DNA of 64,000 nucleotides from Xenophilus azovorans DSM 13620 (lineage in GTDB: Bacteria; Pseudomonadota; Gammaproteobacteria; Burkholderiales; Burkholderiaceae_C), in assembly GCF_000745855.1 (NCBI RefSeq), contig NZ_JQKD01000006.1, positions 1 through 64,000 on the forward strand, read 5' to 3'. The notes beneath the pieces were generated by a model that was not told where the DNA came from, searched no databases, and worked only from the letters and a program-made list of their open reading frames with translations. Both the position numbers and the translations under genes were made by a program. Positions 1-8,498 of this stretch are shown in pieces (the first letter of the stretch is position 1; the number at the start of each line of letters is the position of its first letter).

Positions 1-348
1 GAGGGCAAGAAGGTCAAGGCGTACGCGGTGACCACGCTCAAGCCGCTGACGACGCCGGCGCTCAAGGACCTGCCGACGCTGGACGCCTCGGGGCTCAAGG
101 GCTTCCAGGTGACGATCTGGCACGGGCTGTACGCGCCCAAGGGCACGCCGGCGCCGGTGCTCAAGAAGCTCAACGATGCGCTGAAGACGGCGCTGAAGGA
201 CCCGGACTTCATCAAGCGCGAGGAGGCGCTCGGTGCGGTGGTGGCGGCGGACAAGCGCGTGGAGCCGGCCGAGCACAAGAAGTTCGTGCAGTCCGAGGTG
301 GCCCGGTTCGGGCCGGTCATCAAGGCCGCCGGCGTCTACGCAGACTGA
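1..348 (+). CDS. Bug-family tripartite tricarboxylate transporter substrate-binding protein, C-terminal part
   Basis: The reading frame is open from base 1, so the start lies outside the window; 115 residues of the C-terminus are visible. The segment GLYAPKGTPAPVLKKLNDAL followed by a run about residues being added to or removed from a terminal helix is characteristic of the Bug/TctC periplasmic binding proteins, which usually are about 320 residues. These proteins bind carboxylates or other small organic molecules in the periplasm. It resembles the complete Bug protein at 21201-22217 (which has the equivalent [20 protein letters not shown]). The ligand cannot be inferred. A strong hairpin terminator follows within 35 bases. 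Confidence 0.9.
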   Translation, partial: EGKKVKAYAVTTLKPLTTPALKDLPTLDASGLKGFQVTIWHGLYAPKGTPAPVLKKLNDALKTALKDPDFIKREEALGAVVAADKRVEPAEHKKFVQSEVARFGPVIKAAGVYAD

Positions 349-381
349 CGACGCAAGCCAAGCGCTCGCACGTCAACGACA

Positions 382-412
382 AAGCCCGCCGGTGAACCCG
401 GCGGGCTTTTTC
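382..412. terminator. Bidirectional rho-independent terminator
   Basis: The hairpin has arms AAGCCCGCCGG and CCGGCGGGCTT around a short loop, followed by a T-run on the plus strand. It sits between the end of the Bug gene and the end of the convergent alcohol dehydrogenase gene, so it can stop transcription from both sides. Confidence 0.85.
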
Positions 413-419
413 ATGGCGC

Positions 420-2519
420 TCAGTTCTTCGGCCGGATGGCGTCGGCCGTGCCCTGGATGAAGGCCTTGATCGCCTCGACGTCGTCCGCCGACAGCTTGCC
501 GGTGAAGTCCGGCATACCGCGCGCCATGGCCGGCCCCTTGAAGAGGAAGGTGCCCAGGTTCTCGATGAAGGCCGGCTCCATGTAACCCAGGTTGGGGATG
601 TTGCCGCCGCGGTCCACGCCCGGCACGCCGTGGCAGAACACGCAGTTGGCCACGTACAGGCCGGTGCCCGCCTGCACCTTGGCCGGGTCGTACTTCACGC
701 CTTGCAGCAGCTTGCCCATGCGGTACTGCACGAAGTCCGGCATCTTCGCGCTGCCGCCCACGGCGAAGGTGTAGACGGTGCCCGGCCCCTGGCGCTCGGT
801 GGCGCGCTGCGCCAGCCCGTACACGCCGCCCCAGCCGACGGCGACCGAGACGTACTGCTTGCCGCCCACCATGTAGGTGGCCGGCGCCGCCACCACGCCG
901 GTGCCGGTGGGCGTCTCCCACAGCTTGGCGCCGCTCTTCGCGTCGTAGGCCACCAGGCGCCCGTCGGCCGTGCCCTGGAAGACCAGGTTGCCGGCGGTGG
1001 TCAGCGTGCCGCCGTTCCACGGCGAGACATGCTCCACGCCCCACGCTTCCTTCTGCGCCACCGGGTCCCAGGCCACCAGCCGGCCCATCGGCTTGCTCTT
1101 GGGCGGCTCGGCGTTGAGGAACATGGCCGTGTTCCAGCCCTGCGCCGCATGCGGGCGCAGCGGCACGTTCTCGTTGAACTTCCAGTCCTTGTCGTCCATC
1201 AGCGTCAGCGGCACGTGCTGCGCGGGCAGGTAGACCAGCCCCGTCTTCGGGTTGAAGGACATCGGGTGCCAGTTGTGCGCGCCGAAGGGGCCGGGGATCG
1301 CGTCGCCCGGCTTGTCGCCCTGGCGCGCGCTGGCCGTCTCGACCGGCCGGCCCTTGGCGTCGTAGCCCGTGGCCCAGTTCACCTCGACGAAGTTCTTCGC
1401 CGAGATGAACTGCCCGTTGGTGCGGTCGATGACGAAGAAGAAGCCGTTCTTCGGCGCGTGCAGGATCACCTTGCGCGGCTTGCCGTTCACCTTGATGTCG
1501 GCCAGGATCATCGGCTGCGTGGAGGTGTAGTCCCAGTTGTCGCCGGGCGTCTCCTGGTAGTGCCACTTGTACTTGCCCGTGTCGGGGTCGAGCGCGACGA
1601 TCGACGCCAGGTACAGGTTGTCGCCGCCCTTGGGGCTGCGCTTGGAGCGTGCCCAGGGCGAGCCGTTGCCGGTGCCGATGTACATCAGGTTCAGCTCGGG
1701 GTCGAAGGCCATGGTGTCCCACACCGTGCCGCCGCCGCCGGCCTCCCACCACTTGCCGGACGGGTCCCAGGTCTTCGCCGCCTTCTCCATCGAGGCGTCC
1801 TCGAAGGGCCTGGACGGATCGCCCGGCACGGTGAACCAGCGCCACTTCTGCTCGCCCGTCTCGGCGTCGTAGGCGGTGATGTAGCCGCGCACGCCGTACT
1901 CGGCGCCGCCGTTGCCGATGATCACCTTGCCCTTGAACACGCGCGGCGCACCGGTGATGGTGTAGCTGCGCGCGTGGTCGATCAGCGTGTCCTTCTCCCA
2001 CAGCTTCTGCCCGGTGGCGGCGTCCAGCGCGATCAGCCGCCCGTCGTAGGCGCCCACGTAGACCTTGCCCTTCCACAGCGCCACGCCGCGATTGACCACG
2101 TCGCAGCAGCCGCGAAAGCCCCTGGACCGGTCCACCCCGGGATCGAAGGTCCACAGCTTCTGGCCGGTGCGCGCGTCGACGGCATGCACCACGCTCCACG
2201 AGGCGGTGACGTACATGATGCCGTCCACCACCAGCGGCGTGGCCTCCACGCCGCGCGTGCTCTGCAGGTCGTAGGACCACACCAGGCCGAGCTGCCTGAC
2301 GTTGCCGGTGTCGATCTGGTCGAGCCGGGAGTAGCGCGTCTCCGCGTAGTCCAGGCCGACGCTGGGCCAGTCGGGCGTCTTCGCGGCGTTGGCGCGGATG
2401 AACTGGCCGTCCACCTTCTTCACTGCCGCTGCGGCCCGCGCGGCGGCGTCGGCGTTTCCTTGCGCGGACGCGGTGGCCCCGATGCCGAGCGCGAGCACGG
2501 CCATCCCAAGTGCTTTCAT
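420..2519 (-). CDS. PQQ-dependent quinohemoprotein alcohol dehydrogenase with C-terminal cytochrome c domain
   Basis: This 699-residue protein begins with a Sec signal peptide ending near ATASAQ (residue 20). A pyrroloquinoline-quinone eight-blade propeller follows: it has the vicinal disulfide Cys138-Cys139 (RGCCD), the active-site run NWDYTSTQP, and repeated tryptophan-docking segments such as GQKLWTFDP. The C-terminus carries a heme c motif CVFCH at about residues 626-630 and a likely axial Met near 669. This matches type II (soluble, periplasmic) quinohemoprotein alcohol dehydrogenases of about 700 residues, which oxidise primary alcohols and pass electrons to a cytochrome or azurin. No dedicated cytochrome or PQQ biosynthesis genes are in the window. 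A divergent GAF-Fis regulator and a dyad in the 136-bp gap suggest local control. Substrate is unknown. Confidence 0.93.
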   Translation of the reverse strand: MKALGMAVLALGIGATASAQGNADAAARAAAAVKKVDGQFIRANAAKTPDWPSVGLDYAETRYSRLDQIDTGNVRQLGLVWSYDLQSTRGVEATPLVVDGIMYVTASWSVVHAVDARTGQKLWTFDPGVDRSRGFRGCCDVVNRGVALWKGKVYVGAYDGRLIALDAATGQKLWEKDTLIDHARSYTITGAPRVFKGKVIIGNGGAEYGVRGYITAYDAETGEQKWRWFTVPGDPSRPFEDASMEKAAKTWDPSGKWWEAGGGGTVWDTMAFDPELNLMYIGTGNGSPWARSKRSPKGGDNLYLASIVALDPDTGKYKWHYQETPGDNWDYTSTQPMILADIKVNGKPRKVILHAPKNGFFFVIDRTNGQFISAKNFVEVNWATGYDAKGRPVETASARQGDKPGDAIPGPFGAHNWHPMSFNPKTGLVYLPAQHVPLTLMDDKDWKFNENVPLRPHAAQGWNTAMFLNAEPPKSKPMGRLVAWDPVAQKEAWGVEHVSPWNGGTLTTAGNLVFQGTADGRLVAYDAKSGAKLWETPTGTGVVAAPATYMVGGKQYVSVAVGWGGVYGLAQRATERQGPGTVYTFAVGGSAKMPDFVQYRMGKLLQGVKYDPAKVQAGTGLYVANCVFCHGVPGVDRGGNIPNLGYMEPAFIENLGTFLFKGPAMARGMPDFTGKLSADDVEAIKAFIQGTADAIRPKN

Positions 2520-2599
2520 CGTGCGGTCTCCTTGTTGTGTCGCGCAGCATCGGCCGTGCGGCGGCGCGCATCACCTTCGGGATTTCCCCAGTGGGGACC

Positions 2600-2616
2600 T
2601 GTTCCGTTGCGGAACA
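2600..2616. promoter_or_regulatory. Perfect dyad, candidate operator between alcohol dehydrogenase and regulator
   Basis: TGTTCC-GTTGC-GGAACA is a perfect 6-bp-arm inverted repeat in the divergent gap. A second smaller dyad (TCCCCA-G-TGGGGA) lies just left at 2585-2597. Fis-type HTH regulators bind such dyads; assigning it to the neighbouring regulator is inference. Confidence 0.5.
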
Positions 2617-2655
2617 CATTCGCGCGGTTCGCCCTGCGGCGGGCAGGAGACCACG

Positions 2656-3897
2656 ATGACCCAGCCCCTGCGCCGCGCCGACACCGCGCCGCGGCAGTTG
2701 TTCAGCACCACGCCTGCGCAGCGGGTGGCGCTGGCGCGCCGGCAGTTCTTCGAGGAAGGCGTGCGCCCCTCGGGCCTGGTGGGCGAGGCGGTGATCCAGT
2801 CATGGATGCGCTGCCGCCGCAGCCACGAGGACACGCGCCGCGCCGTCGCCTTCGACGCCGTCACACCCAGCCGGCTGCATGCCGCGCTCGGCCGCAACCG
2901 CGAGCTGCTGGAGGCCGCGCGCGCCGAGCTGGCGGCGATGGAGGACGCGCTGGCCGGCACCGACTGCCGCGTGATCCTCACCGACCGCGAGGGCGTGGTG
3001 CTGCACGTCACCCACCACCCGGCCGCGGCCGCGCAGCCGGTGCTGCGGGTGACCGCGCGCGTGGGCGTGAACATCGCCGAGCAGCGCGTGGGCACCACCG
3101 CGCCGGGCATCGTCGCCAGCACCGGCCAGGCCTGCACCGTCATGGGCGGCGAGCACTATTTCGAGCTGCTGCACGAGATGCACTGCGCCGCCGCGCCGAT
3201 CCACGACGTGCACGGCCGGCTGGCCGGCGTGCTGGACCTCTCGGTCGAGGCGCGGCGCTTCGGCTTCGACGCCGCGCAGATGGTGGGCCTGTACGCCACC
3301 ACCATCGAGAACCGGCTGCTCCAGGCGCAGGCCGGCGAGCACCTGATCCTGCGCTTCCAGGCCAGCCCGGCGCTGCTGGGCACGCCGCTGGAGGCGCTGG
3401 CCGGCATCGCCGCCGACGGCACCGTGGCCTGGCTCAACGACGCCGCCGCGCGCCTGATCGGCCGCCTGCCGCAGGCGCCCGGCGAGCGCGGCGTGGCCGG
3501 CCTGCTGGGCCACGACCTGCCCGCGCTGCTGCGCCTGGGCCGGCACGAGGACGCCCAGCCGATGCGGCTGGCCAGCGGGCTGGGCGTGTGGATGCGCGCC
3601 AGCCTGCGCGCGGCCGACGGCGTGGACTTCCGGCATGCGGTGGCGCTGCAGCCGCCGGCCGACGTGCCCGAGGCGCAGGCACGGACCGCGCCGGCAGAGC
3701 ACGGCGAAGCCGCTGCTGCCGGACACGGTGCGGACGGCAGCCCCGACGCCGCCGGCACGCTGCGCGACCACGAGCAGCGGCTGGTCCGGCAGGCGCTGGC
3801 GGCCCACGGCGGCAACGTCTCCGGCGCCGCGCGGGCGCTGGGCGTCTCGCGCGGCACGCTCTACCGCCGGCTGCGCGGCCGAGGCGAAGGCCCCTGA
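2656..3897 (+). CDS. GAF-domain transcriptional regulator with Fis-type HTH, AcoR-like but without AAA+ domain
   Basis: The start at 2656 has the ribosome site GGCAGGAGA 6 bases upstream; the open frame to its left is untranslated. The 413-residue product has an N-terminal AcoR/DhaR-like region (WMRCRRSH), a GAF domain with the typical NIAEQRVGTTAPG run, a weak PAS-like segment, and a C-terminal Fis helix-turn-helix (GNVSGAARALGVSRGTLYRR). AcoR-family activators are usually 600-plus residues because of a central sigma-54 AAA+ module; no Walker A or GAFTGA motif is visible here. It therefore probably acts on sigma-70 promoters or as a DNA-binding sensor only. Its position, divergent from a PQQ alcohol dehydrogenase, suggests alcohol or ketone responsive control of that gene. 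Confidence 0.88.
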   Translation: MTQPLRRADTAPRQLFSTTPAQRVALARRQFFEEGVRPSGLVGEAVIQSWMRCRRSHEDTRRAVAFDAVTPSRLHAALGRNRELLEAARAELAAMEDALAGTDCRVILTDREGVVLHVTHHPAAAAQPVLRVTARVGVNIAEQRVGTTAPGIVASTGQACTVMGGEHYFELLHEMHCAAAPIHDVHGRLAGVLDLSVEARRFGFDAAQMVGLYATTIENRLLQAQAGEHLILRFQASPALLGTPLEALAGIAADGTVAWLNDAAARLIGRLPQAPGERGVAGLLGHDLPALLRLGRHEDAQPMRLASGLGVWMRASLRAADGVDFRHAVALQPPADVPEAQARTAPAEHGEAAAAGHGADGSPDAAGTLRDHEQRLVRQALAAHGGNVSGAARALGVSRGTLYRRLRGRGEGP

Positions 3898-3904
3898 GCC
3901 CGCC

Positions 3905-6211
3905 TCACGCCCCGCGCGGCAGCCCGATGCACAGCGTGCAGCCGCCGCCCGGCGCCGACCAGCCCTCGATCCAGCCGCCGTGGCGGGCGATCACGGTGCG
4001 CGCGAACTCGAAGCCCAGCCCGTGGGAGCGGGTCACGCCGTCGCTGCGCACGGGCCCGGGCTCCGCCTCGCCGCTGCCCGACAGCAGCCGCTGGAGCACG
4101 GCCGGCGCCATGCCGGCGCCGTCGTCCGCGATGGAGACGAACACCCATTGCGCATCGAAGGCGCAGCACAGCCGCACGGCCGAGCCGGACGGACTGTGCG
4201 CGACGGCATTGAGCACCAGGTTCACCAGCGCCCGCACGACCAGCGCGCCGTCCAGCGGCGCCTCGACGTCCTCGGCCTCCTCCTCGTCGAAACGCAGCTC
4301 CACCGACACGCCCGCGCGCCGCGCCGCGGCCCACACCTGGTCGCGCACGTCGAGCATCACCGTCGCCACGTGCGTGGGCGCGACGCGGTAGCTGCCCATC
4401 CAGGCGTGCGAGACGTCGAGGAAATCCTCGGCGAGCGCCAGGGTCCGCTGCACCTCGCGGCGGATCGACGCCGCCATCGGCGCGGCCACCGACCGCCCTT
4501 CGTCCAGGTCGAGCAGGCCGAGGATCGCCACCTGCGGGCTGCGCAGGTCGTGCGAGAGGAAGCGGTTCCACTGCTCGCGCTGGCGCTGCGCCTCGCGCTC
4601 GGAAGTCAGGTCGGCCAGCACGACGATGTAGCCCGGCGGCGCCTGGCCGGCCGGCGCCGCCACGGGCGCGGCGAGCAGTTGCAGGTGCTGCCCGCGCGCC
4701 GTGGCGTACTCGCTCGCCAGCGCCGCCAGCCAGGCGGGGCCCCGCTGCACGTCGGCCACCGCGGCGCCGCGCGCCTGCCGCCGCAGGGGCGCCAGCAGGT
4801 CGGCCAGTTGCCGGCCCCGGAAGGGCTGCGCATCGGCCGCATCGCCGCCCGCTGCCGCGCCGCCCAGCCATCGCACGGCGGCGGCGTTGCAGCCGACCAC
4901 GCGCCCCAGCGGATCGCACAGCAGCACCCCCATCGGCATCGCGCGCAGTGCCGACTCGGTGAGCGCCTGCAGACGCAGGGTGCGCTGGATCGCGCGGTCC
5001 AGCGCCTCCTTCGGCGGCTGCGGCCCCGCACCGGCCGCCGGCGCGGCGACGATCTCGAAGATGCCCGCCGGCACCGCCTGCAGCGCCCTGGCCTTGTTCG
5101 CCAGGAAGCGCAACTGCCCGCGCAGGCGCAGCCAGCTCCAGCCCGCATACAGCAGCGCCAGCCCGGCCAGCGGCGTGGCCGCCGGCAGCCACCAGCCGAA
5201 CCCGTACAGCGCCGCCACGCTCACGGCCACGCAGCCGCCGGCCACCGCGGCCACCATCACCAGCCCGACCCCGGGCTGCCACCGCAGCAGGCCCGCCGCC
5301 AGCGCCAGCACCGCGGCGATCCAGGCCGCCAGGGCCGGCGCCGGCAACTCGTGGATGGCCCTGCCCTGCATCAGCTGATCGATCGCGTTGGCATGCACCT
5401 CCACGCCTGGCAGCAGCCCGGCGCGCGCCGAGGCCGGCGCGAAGACCTGGTCGCCCAGGCCCGGCGCCGTGCCGCCGACGAGCACCGTCCGCCCCCGCAG
5501 CCGCGCCGGCGGCACCTCGCCGTCGAGCACGCGCACGTAGGAGACCCTGTCGTAGCTCCCCGACGCGCCGGCGTAGGCGATGCGCATGCGGTCCGCATAG
5601 CGCCAGCCGGACGCATCCTCGCGCCCGGCCTCGGCCGAGGACGACCGCCCGGCCACCAGCGCCCCGACGTAGGGCTGGAGGTCGCCGGCCGGCCCCATGC
5701 GCAGGAACAGGTTGCGGGCGACGCCGTCGGCGTCGAGCACCAGTTCCGCATGCCCGACGCCGCGGGCCTGCGCCTCGAACAGCGGCAGCGGCCGCTGGAA
5801 CCCCTGCTGCCCGGCCTCCGGCGCCCGCGGGTCGCGCTCCGCCATCATCGGCAGATACACCGGCAGCCGCCCCATGGCCTGCGCAAGCCGCTGGTCCTCC
5901 CGCGCGTCCACGCTGGGCTCGGCGAGGAACAGGTCGAGCAGCACCTTGGCGGCCCCCGCGTCCGCCAGCCGCGAGAGCAGTTGCGCATGCGTGCCGCGCG
6001 GCCAGGGCCAGCGGCCCAGCGCGGCCAGGCTGGGCTCGTCGATGGCCACGATCAGGATGTCGGCGGAGGGCGGCTGCGCGGCCAGCGGCAGCATCCGGTC
6101 GTAGGCCAGCATGTCCAGTTGCGCCAGGCCTGGCTTCTGCGCCAGCCAGGCCAGGGCCGCGGCCAGCAGCACGATCGCGACCAGCGCGCCGGTCAGCCTG
6201 GGCGCCTGCAT
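3905..6211 (-). CDS. CHASE2-domain sensor histidine kinase with PAS domain (adhesin locus 1)
   Basis: This 768-residue membrane kinase starts with one transmembrane helix (about 7-23), then a periplasmic CHASE2 domain whose hallmark ILIVAIDEPSLAALGRWPWP is near residues 52-71. Two or three helices follow at about 300-385, then a cytoplasmic PAS-like domain (about 420-520). The phosphoacceptor box SHDLRSPQ places His554 as the likely site. The ATPase domain shows an N-box (NLVLNAVAHSP), DDGAGM and GLGFEFARTVIARHGG. It is the last gene of a three-gene set: regulator, LysM-FecR protein, kinase, with 16 bases to the gene before. The paralogue at 55581-57557 lacks the PAS domain. Its partner is presumably the regulator at 7496-8224. 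Confidence 0.92.
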   Translation of the reverse strand: MQAPRLTGALVAIVLLAAALAWLAQKPGLAQLDMLAYDRMLPLAAQPPSADILIVAIDEPSLAALGRWPWPRGTHAQLLSRLADAGAAKVLLDLFLAEPSVDAREDQRLAQAMGRLPVYLPMMAERDPRAPEAGQQGFQRPLPLFEAQARGVGHAELVLDADGVARNLFLRMGPAGDLQPYVGALVAGRSSSAEAGREDASGWRYADRMRIAYAGASGSYDRVSYVRVLDGEVPPARLRGRTVLVGGTAPGLGDQVFAPASARAGLLPGVEVHANAIDQLMQGRAIHELPAPALAAWIAAVLALAAGLLRWQPGVGLVMVAAVAGGCVAVSVAALYGFGWWLPAATPLAGLALLYAGWSWLRLRGQLRFLANKARALQAVPAGIFEIVAAPAAGAGPQPPKEALDRAIQRTLRLQALTESALRAMPMGVLLCDPLGRVVGCNAAAVRWLGGAAAGGDAADAQPFRGRQLADLLAPLRRQARGAAVADVQRGPAWLAALASEYATARGQHLQLLAAPVAAPAGQAPPGYIVVLADLTSEREAQRQREQWNRFLSHDLRSPQVAILGLLDLDEGRSVAAPMAASIRREVQRTLALAEDFLDVSHAWMGSYRVAPTHVATVMLDVRDQVWAAARRAGVSVELRFDEEEAEDVEAPLDGALVVRALVNLVLNAVAHSPSGSAVRLCCAFDAQWVFVSIADDGAGMAPAVLQRLLSGSGEAEPGPVRSDGVTRSHGLGFEFARTVIARHGGWIEGWSAPGGGCTLCIGLPRGA

Positions 6212-6227
6212 GCCGGCTCCTGCTGCG

Positions 6228-7499
6228 TCAACGCGCGGACGCGTCGAAGCTGCCTCCCGCGAACGGCCTGCCGTAGTGCTCGCCGTCGGACGTCTCGCTC
6301 ACCCGCCAGTGGTACCGCCCGCCGATGGCGAAGGGCCCCACCACCGCGCCGGTGGCCTGCAGCCCCTTCAGGTCGACCGCTGTCGCGGCAAAGTCCGGTT
6401 CGAGCGACAGCTCGAGCCTGTAGCGGCGCGCCGATGACGCGGCCCACCGGATTTCCACCCGTCCGTCGGCCAGCCGGCGCATCCCGCCCTGGGGCGCCGG
6501 CATGTAGAACAGGCGCTCGCCCGGCATGCCCTCCAGGCGGTCGGCATCCAGCGCCGCGACGCTCAGGTGGTAGAAGCCCGGATCCAGGTCGGCCGGCAGC
6601 GGCAGCGTCGCGTCCTCGCTCGCGAACTCGGCCACCGGCGCGAGGAACAGGTCGTCCTGCGCGACGCGCCAGCGGTAGCCCTGCGCGCCCGGCACCGCGC
6701 CCACCGCCGCCGTCGTCGGCGCGGCCTCGGAGAAGGCCTGCCCGGTGAACCGGGGCGCCGGCAGCAGCGGCCGCGCCTCGGCGCGCCCCGAGGCGCCGGC
6801 CAGCACCGCGCCCTGCCCCGCATCGAGCAGCAGCGGCGCCGCGCCGCCGCCCTGCACCGCGACCTGCCCCTCGATGACCTCGCCGGTCAGGTGCCCGTCG
6901 CGGTCGCGCACGCGAAAGTGCGTGCCGCGCACACCCAGCACCACCGAGCGCGAACGGATCTCGAACTCCTGCCCCGGCTGCTGCCTGCGGACCTGCGACT
7001 CGATCTCGCCGTGCAACAGCCGCAGGCGCACGCCGCCGCGCCCGATCCGCTCCACCTCGACCGCGCTGCCCGACGGGATCACCGACCGGCTGCCGTCCTG
7101 CAGCCCCAGCGTCAGGAAGCCCTTCGCCTCCGTCGCCACCACGTCGCCCGCGCGGACCGCGGCGCCCGGCGCCAGCGGCTCGTCTGCCCTGCCCCCGTGC
7201 CGACGCCATGCCTTGCCGGCGACCGCCAGCACCATCGCCTCGTCCTCGCCGAGCAGCCGGCCGTCGGCGAAGTACAGCACCGTGCCCGGCTGCAGGCGCC
7301 GCGGCTCGGCGATGCCGTTGCGCCGCTGCACGTCGGGCCAGCGGGTCGGCTGGCCGTAGCGCTCGCCCGAGATGCCCCACAGCGTCTCGCCGGGCTGCAC
7401 CACGTGCGCTTGCTGCGCGAAGAGCCCCCCGGCAGGCAGGGCCAGGAACGGGAACAGCAGGGCGGCAGCCAGGCCGTGCGCAGAAGCCAGACGGTTCAT
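6228..7499 (-). CDS. Secreted LysM-FecR domain protein (adhesin locus 1)
   Basis: The start overlaps the stop of the response regulator gene (ATGA at 7496-7499), implying translational coupling. The 423-residue product has a signal peptide ending near GGLFAQ (residue 29). A LysM domain, expected to bind peptidoglycan, spans about residues 31-77 (HVVQPGETLWGIS). A FecR domain spans about 110-218, with the signature SVVLGVRGTHFRVRD. The C-terminal 200 residues hold two fibronectin-like segments with YRWRVAQD and YHWRVSET runs. No TonB box or anti-sigma segment is present, so this is not the classical FecR iron system. FecR-type proteins next to CHASE2 kinases are a recurring pair in proteobacteria; I infer that it senses or relays an envelope state to the kinase. 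Confidence 0.88.
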   Translation of the reverse strand: MNRLASAHGLAAALLFPFLALPAGGLFAQQAHVVQPGETLWGISGERYGQPTRWPDVQRRNGIAEPRRLQPGTVLYFADGRLLGEDEAMVLAVAGKAWRRHGGRADEPLAPGAAVRAGDVVATEAKGFLTLGLQDGSRSVIPSGSAVEVERIGRGGVRLRLLHGEIESQVRRQQPGQEFEIRSRSVVLGVRGTHFRVRDRDGHLTGEVIEGQVAVQGGGAAPLLLDAGQGAVLAGASGRAEARPLLPAPRFTGQAFSEAAPTTAAVGAVPGAQGYRWRVAQDDLFLAPVAEFASEDATLPLPADLDPGFYHLSVAALDADRLEGMPGERLFYMPAPQGGMRRLADGRVEIRWAASSARRYRLELSLEPDFAATAVDLKGLQATGAVVGPFAIGGRYHWRVSETSDGEHYGRPFAGGSFDASAR

Positions 7500-8224
7500 C
7501 GAGCGGCATCCTCCATCGCGTCGAGGCAGTAACCCTGCCCGTAGACGGCGCGCAGGCTCATGCCCCGCTCCGCGTCGAGCCGCAGCTTCCTGCGCAGGCG
7601 GTAGATATGGCTGTCGAGCGTGCGCGACGGCTCGTCCTCGGTCGGATAGCCCGCCGCCTCCAGCAGGTGGGCACGCGAAACCGTCTGCCCCAGCCGGCCG
7701 AACAGCAGCTGCATCAACTGGAACTCCCGGCCAGTCAGCGCATGCTGCTCGGCGGGCGCATCCGGCGCCTCCTGGTAGCCGACCGATTGCGCCACCGGGT
7801 CCAGCGTCCAGTGGCCGAAGGTCTGCCGGCGGTCCGGCGCCAGCGGCTGGACGGGCCGCAGCAGCCTCATGACGCGCGCTTGCAGTTCGAGGGGCCGGAA
7901 CGGCTTCACGACATAGTCGTTCGCCCCCGCGTTCAGCGCATCGGCCACGTCGCGGTCCGCGCCCTTGGAACTGAGCATCAGCACCGGAACGCTGCTGTCC
8001 TTCCAGGTGCGCAGCCACTGCAGCACCTCCATGCCGTCCAGCGAGGGCGCTGCCCAGTCCAGGATCACCAGATCGAAGGACTCGCGCCGCAGCAGGCGCT
8101 GCAGTTCCCGCCCGTCGGAGAAGGCGCGGCAATGCACGCGCTCCTCGCCGCCCAGCTGGCGCACGAGCGTGCGCACCAGCAGGCCCTGCTGGATCGGGTC
8201 GTCCTCAAGGATCGCTATGCGCAT
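7496..8224 (-). CDS. OmpR/PhoB-family response regulator (adhesin locus 1)
   Basis: I chose the start at 8224 because the receiver begins directly (MRIAILEDDP); an upstream in-frame ATG at 8299 would add 25 unconserved residues. The 242-residue protein has a complete receiver domain: acidic pair at Asp8/Asp9, phosphoacceptor Asp56 (LVILDW) and Lys107 (YVVKPF). A winged-helix DNA-binding domain follows, with the LTGREFQLMQLL and TLDSHIYRLRRKL runs and the end loop GQGYCL. The gene is first in the leftward set regulator-LysM/FecR-kinase and is divergent from the trimeric autotransporter gene. Direct repeats in the 274-bp gap are plausible binding sites. Confidence 0.93.
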   Translation of the reverse strand: MRIAILEDDPIQQGLLVRTLVRQLGGEERVHCRAFSDGRELQRLLRRESFDLVILDWAAPSLDGMEVLQWLRTWKDSSVPVLMLSSKGADRDVADALNAGANDYVVKPFRPLELQARVMRLLRPVQPLAPDRRQTFGHWTLDPVAQSVGYQEAPDAPAEQHALTGREFQLMQLLFGRLGQTVSRAHLLEAAGYPTEDEPSRTLDSHIYRLRRKLRLDAERGMSLRAVYGQGYCLDAMEDAAR

Positions 8225-8498
8225 GCAGGAGACAGAAGGAGGCACGTAAGAAAACGTATTCTGACCGAGCAACACCCTGTCGAAATCTGACGAATTCATG
8301 CAAGGGTATATGGGCCAAAGTATTCATTAAATGTCACGAATCAGCTCAGAATGTGACTGTGAATGTCGCGAAATCTCGCGAGCACGGTGTGCCGTGGCGG
8401 CATTTCCCGGAGCATCCCGGCCAAGCCGATGAAGAGGCCGCGAGAAGCTTGCGCGCCACGCCCCATCCTGCCCCCTCCCTTCTTCCGAACAAGACGCC
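8225..8498. promoter_or_regulatory. Divergent control region of adhesin locus 1
   Basis: This gap separates the regulator gene from the autotransporter gene and is clearly richer in A and T than its surroundings. It holds three near-copies of an 11-mer: AATGTCACGAA (8330-8340), AATGTGACTGT (8350-8360) and AATGTCGCGAA (8362-8372). A further dyad TCGCGA-AATC-TCGCGA lies at 8366-8381 and CACGG-TGTG-CCGTG at 8383-8396. OmpR-type regulators bind short direct repeats, so regulation by the adjacent regulator is a reasonable inference. I could not assign convincing -35/-10 boxes. Confidence 0.5.

Noticed and set aside
2520-2655. Sigma-54 (-24/-12) promoter for the alcohol dehydrogenase
   Set aside because: Only a weak GG-N10-GC is found, and the neighbouring regulator has no AAA+ module.
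630-4391. A very long open frame on the plus strand across the alcohol dehydrogenase and regulator genes
   Set aside because: It is antisense or out of frame to genes with clear domains and has the His/Arg/Gly-rich composition typical of high-GC shadow frames.
6228-7499. FecR protein as part of a FecI-FecR iron-signalling system
   Set aside because: There is no sigma factor or TonB receptor gene nearby, and the LysM domain and lack of a cytoplasmic anti-sigma part do not fit.
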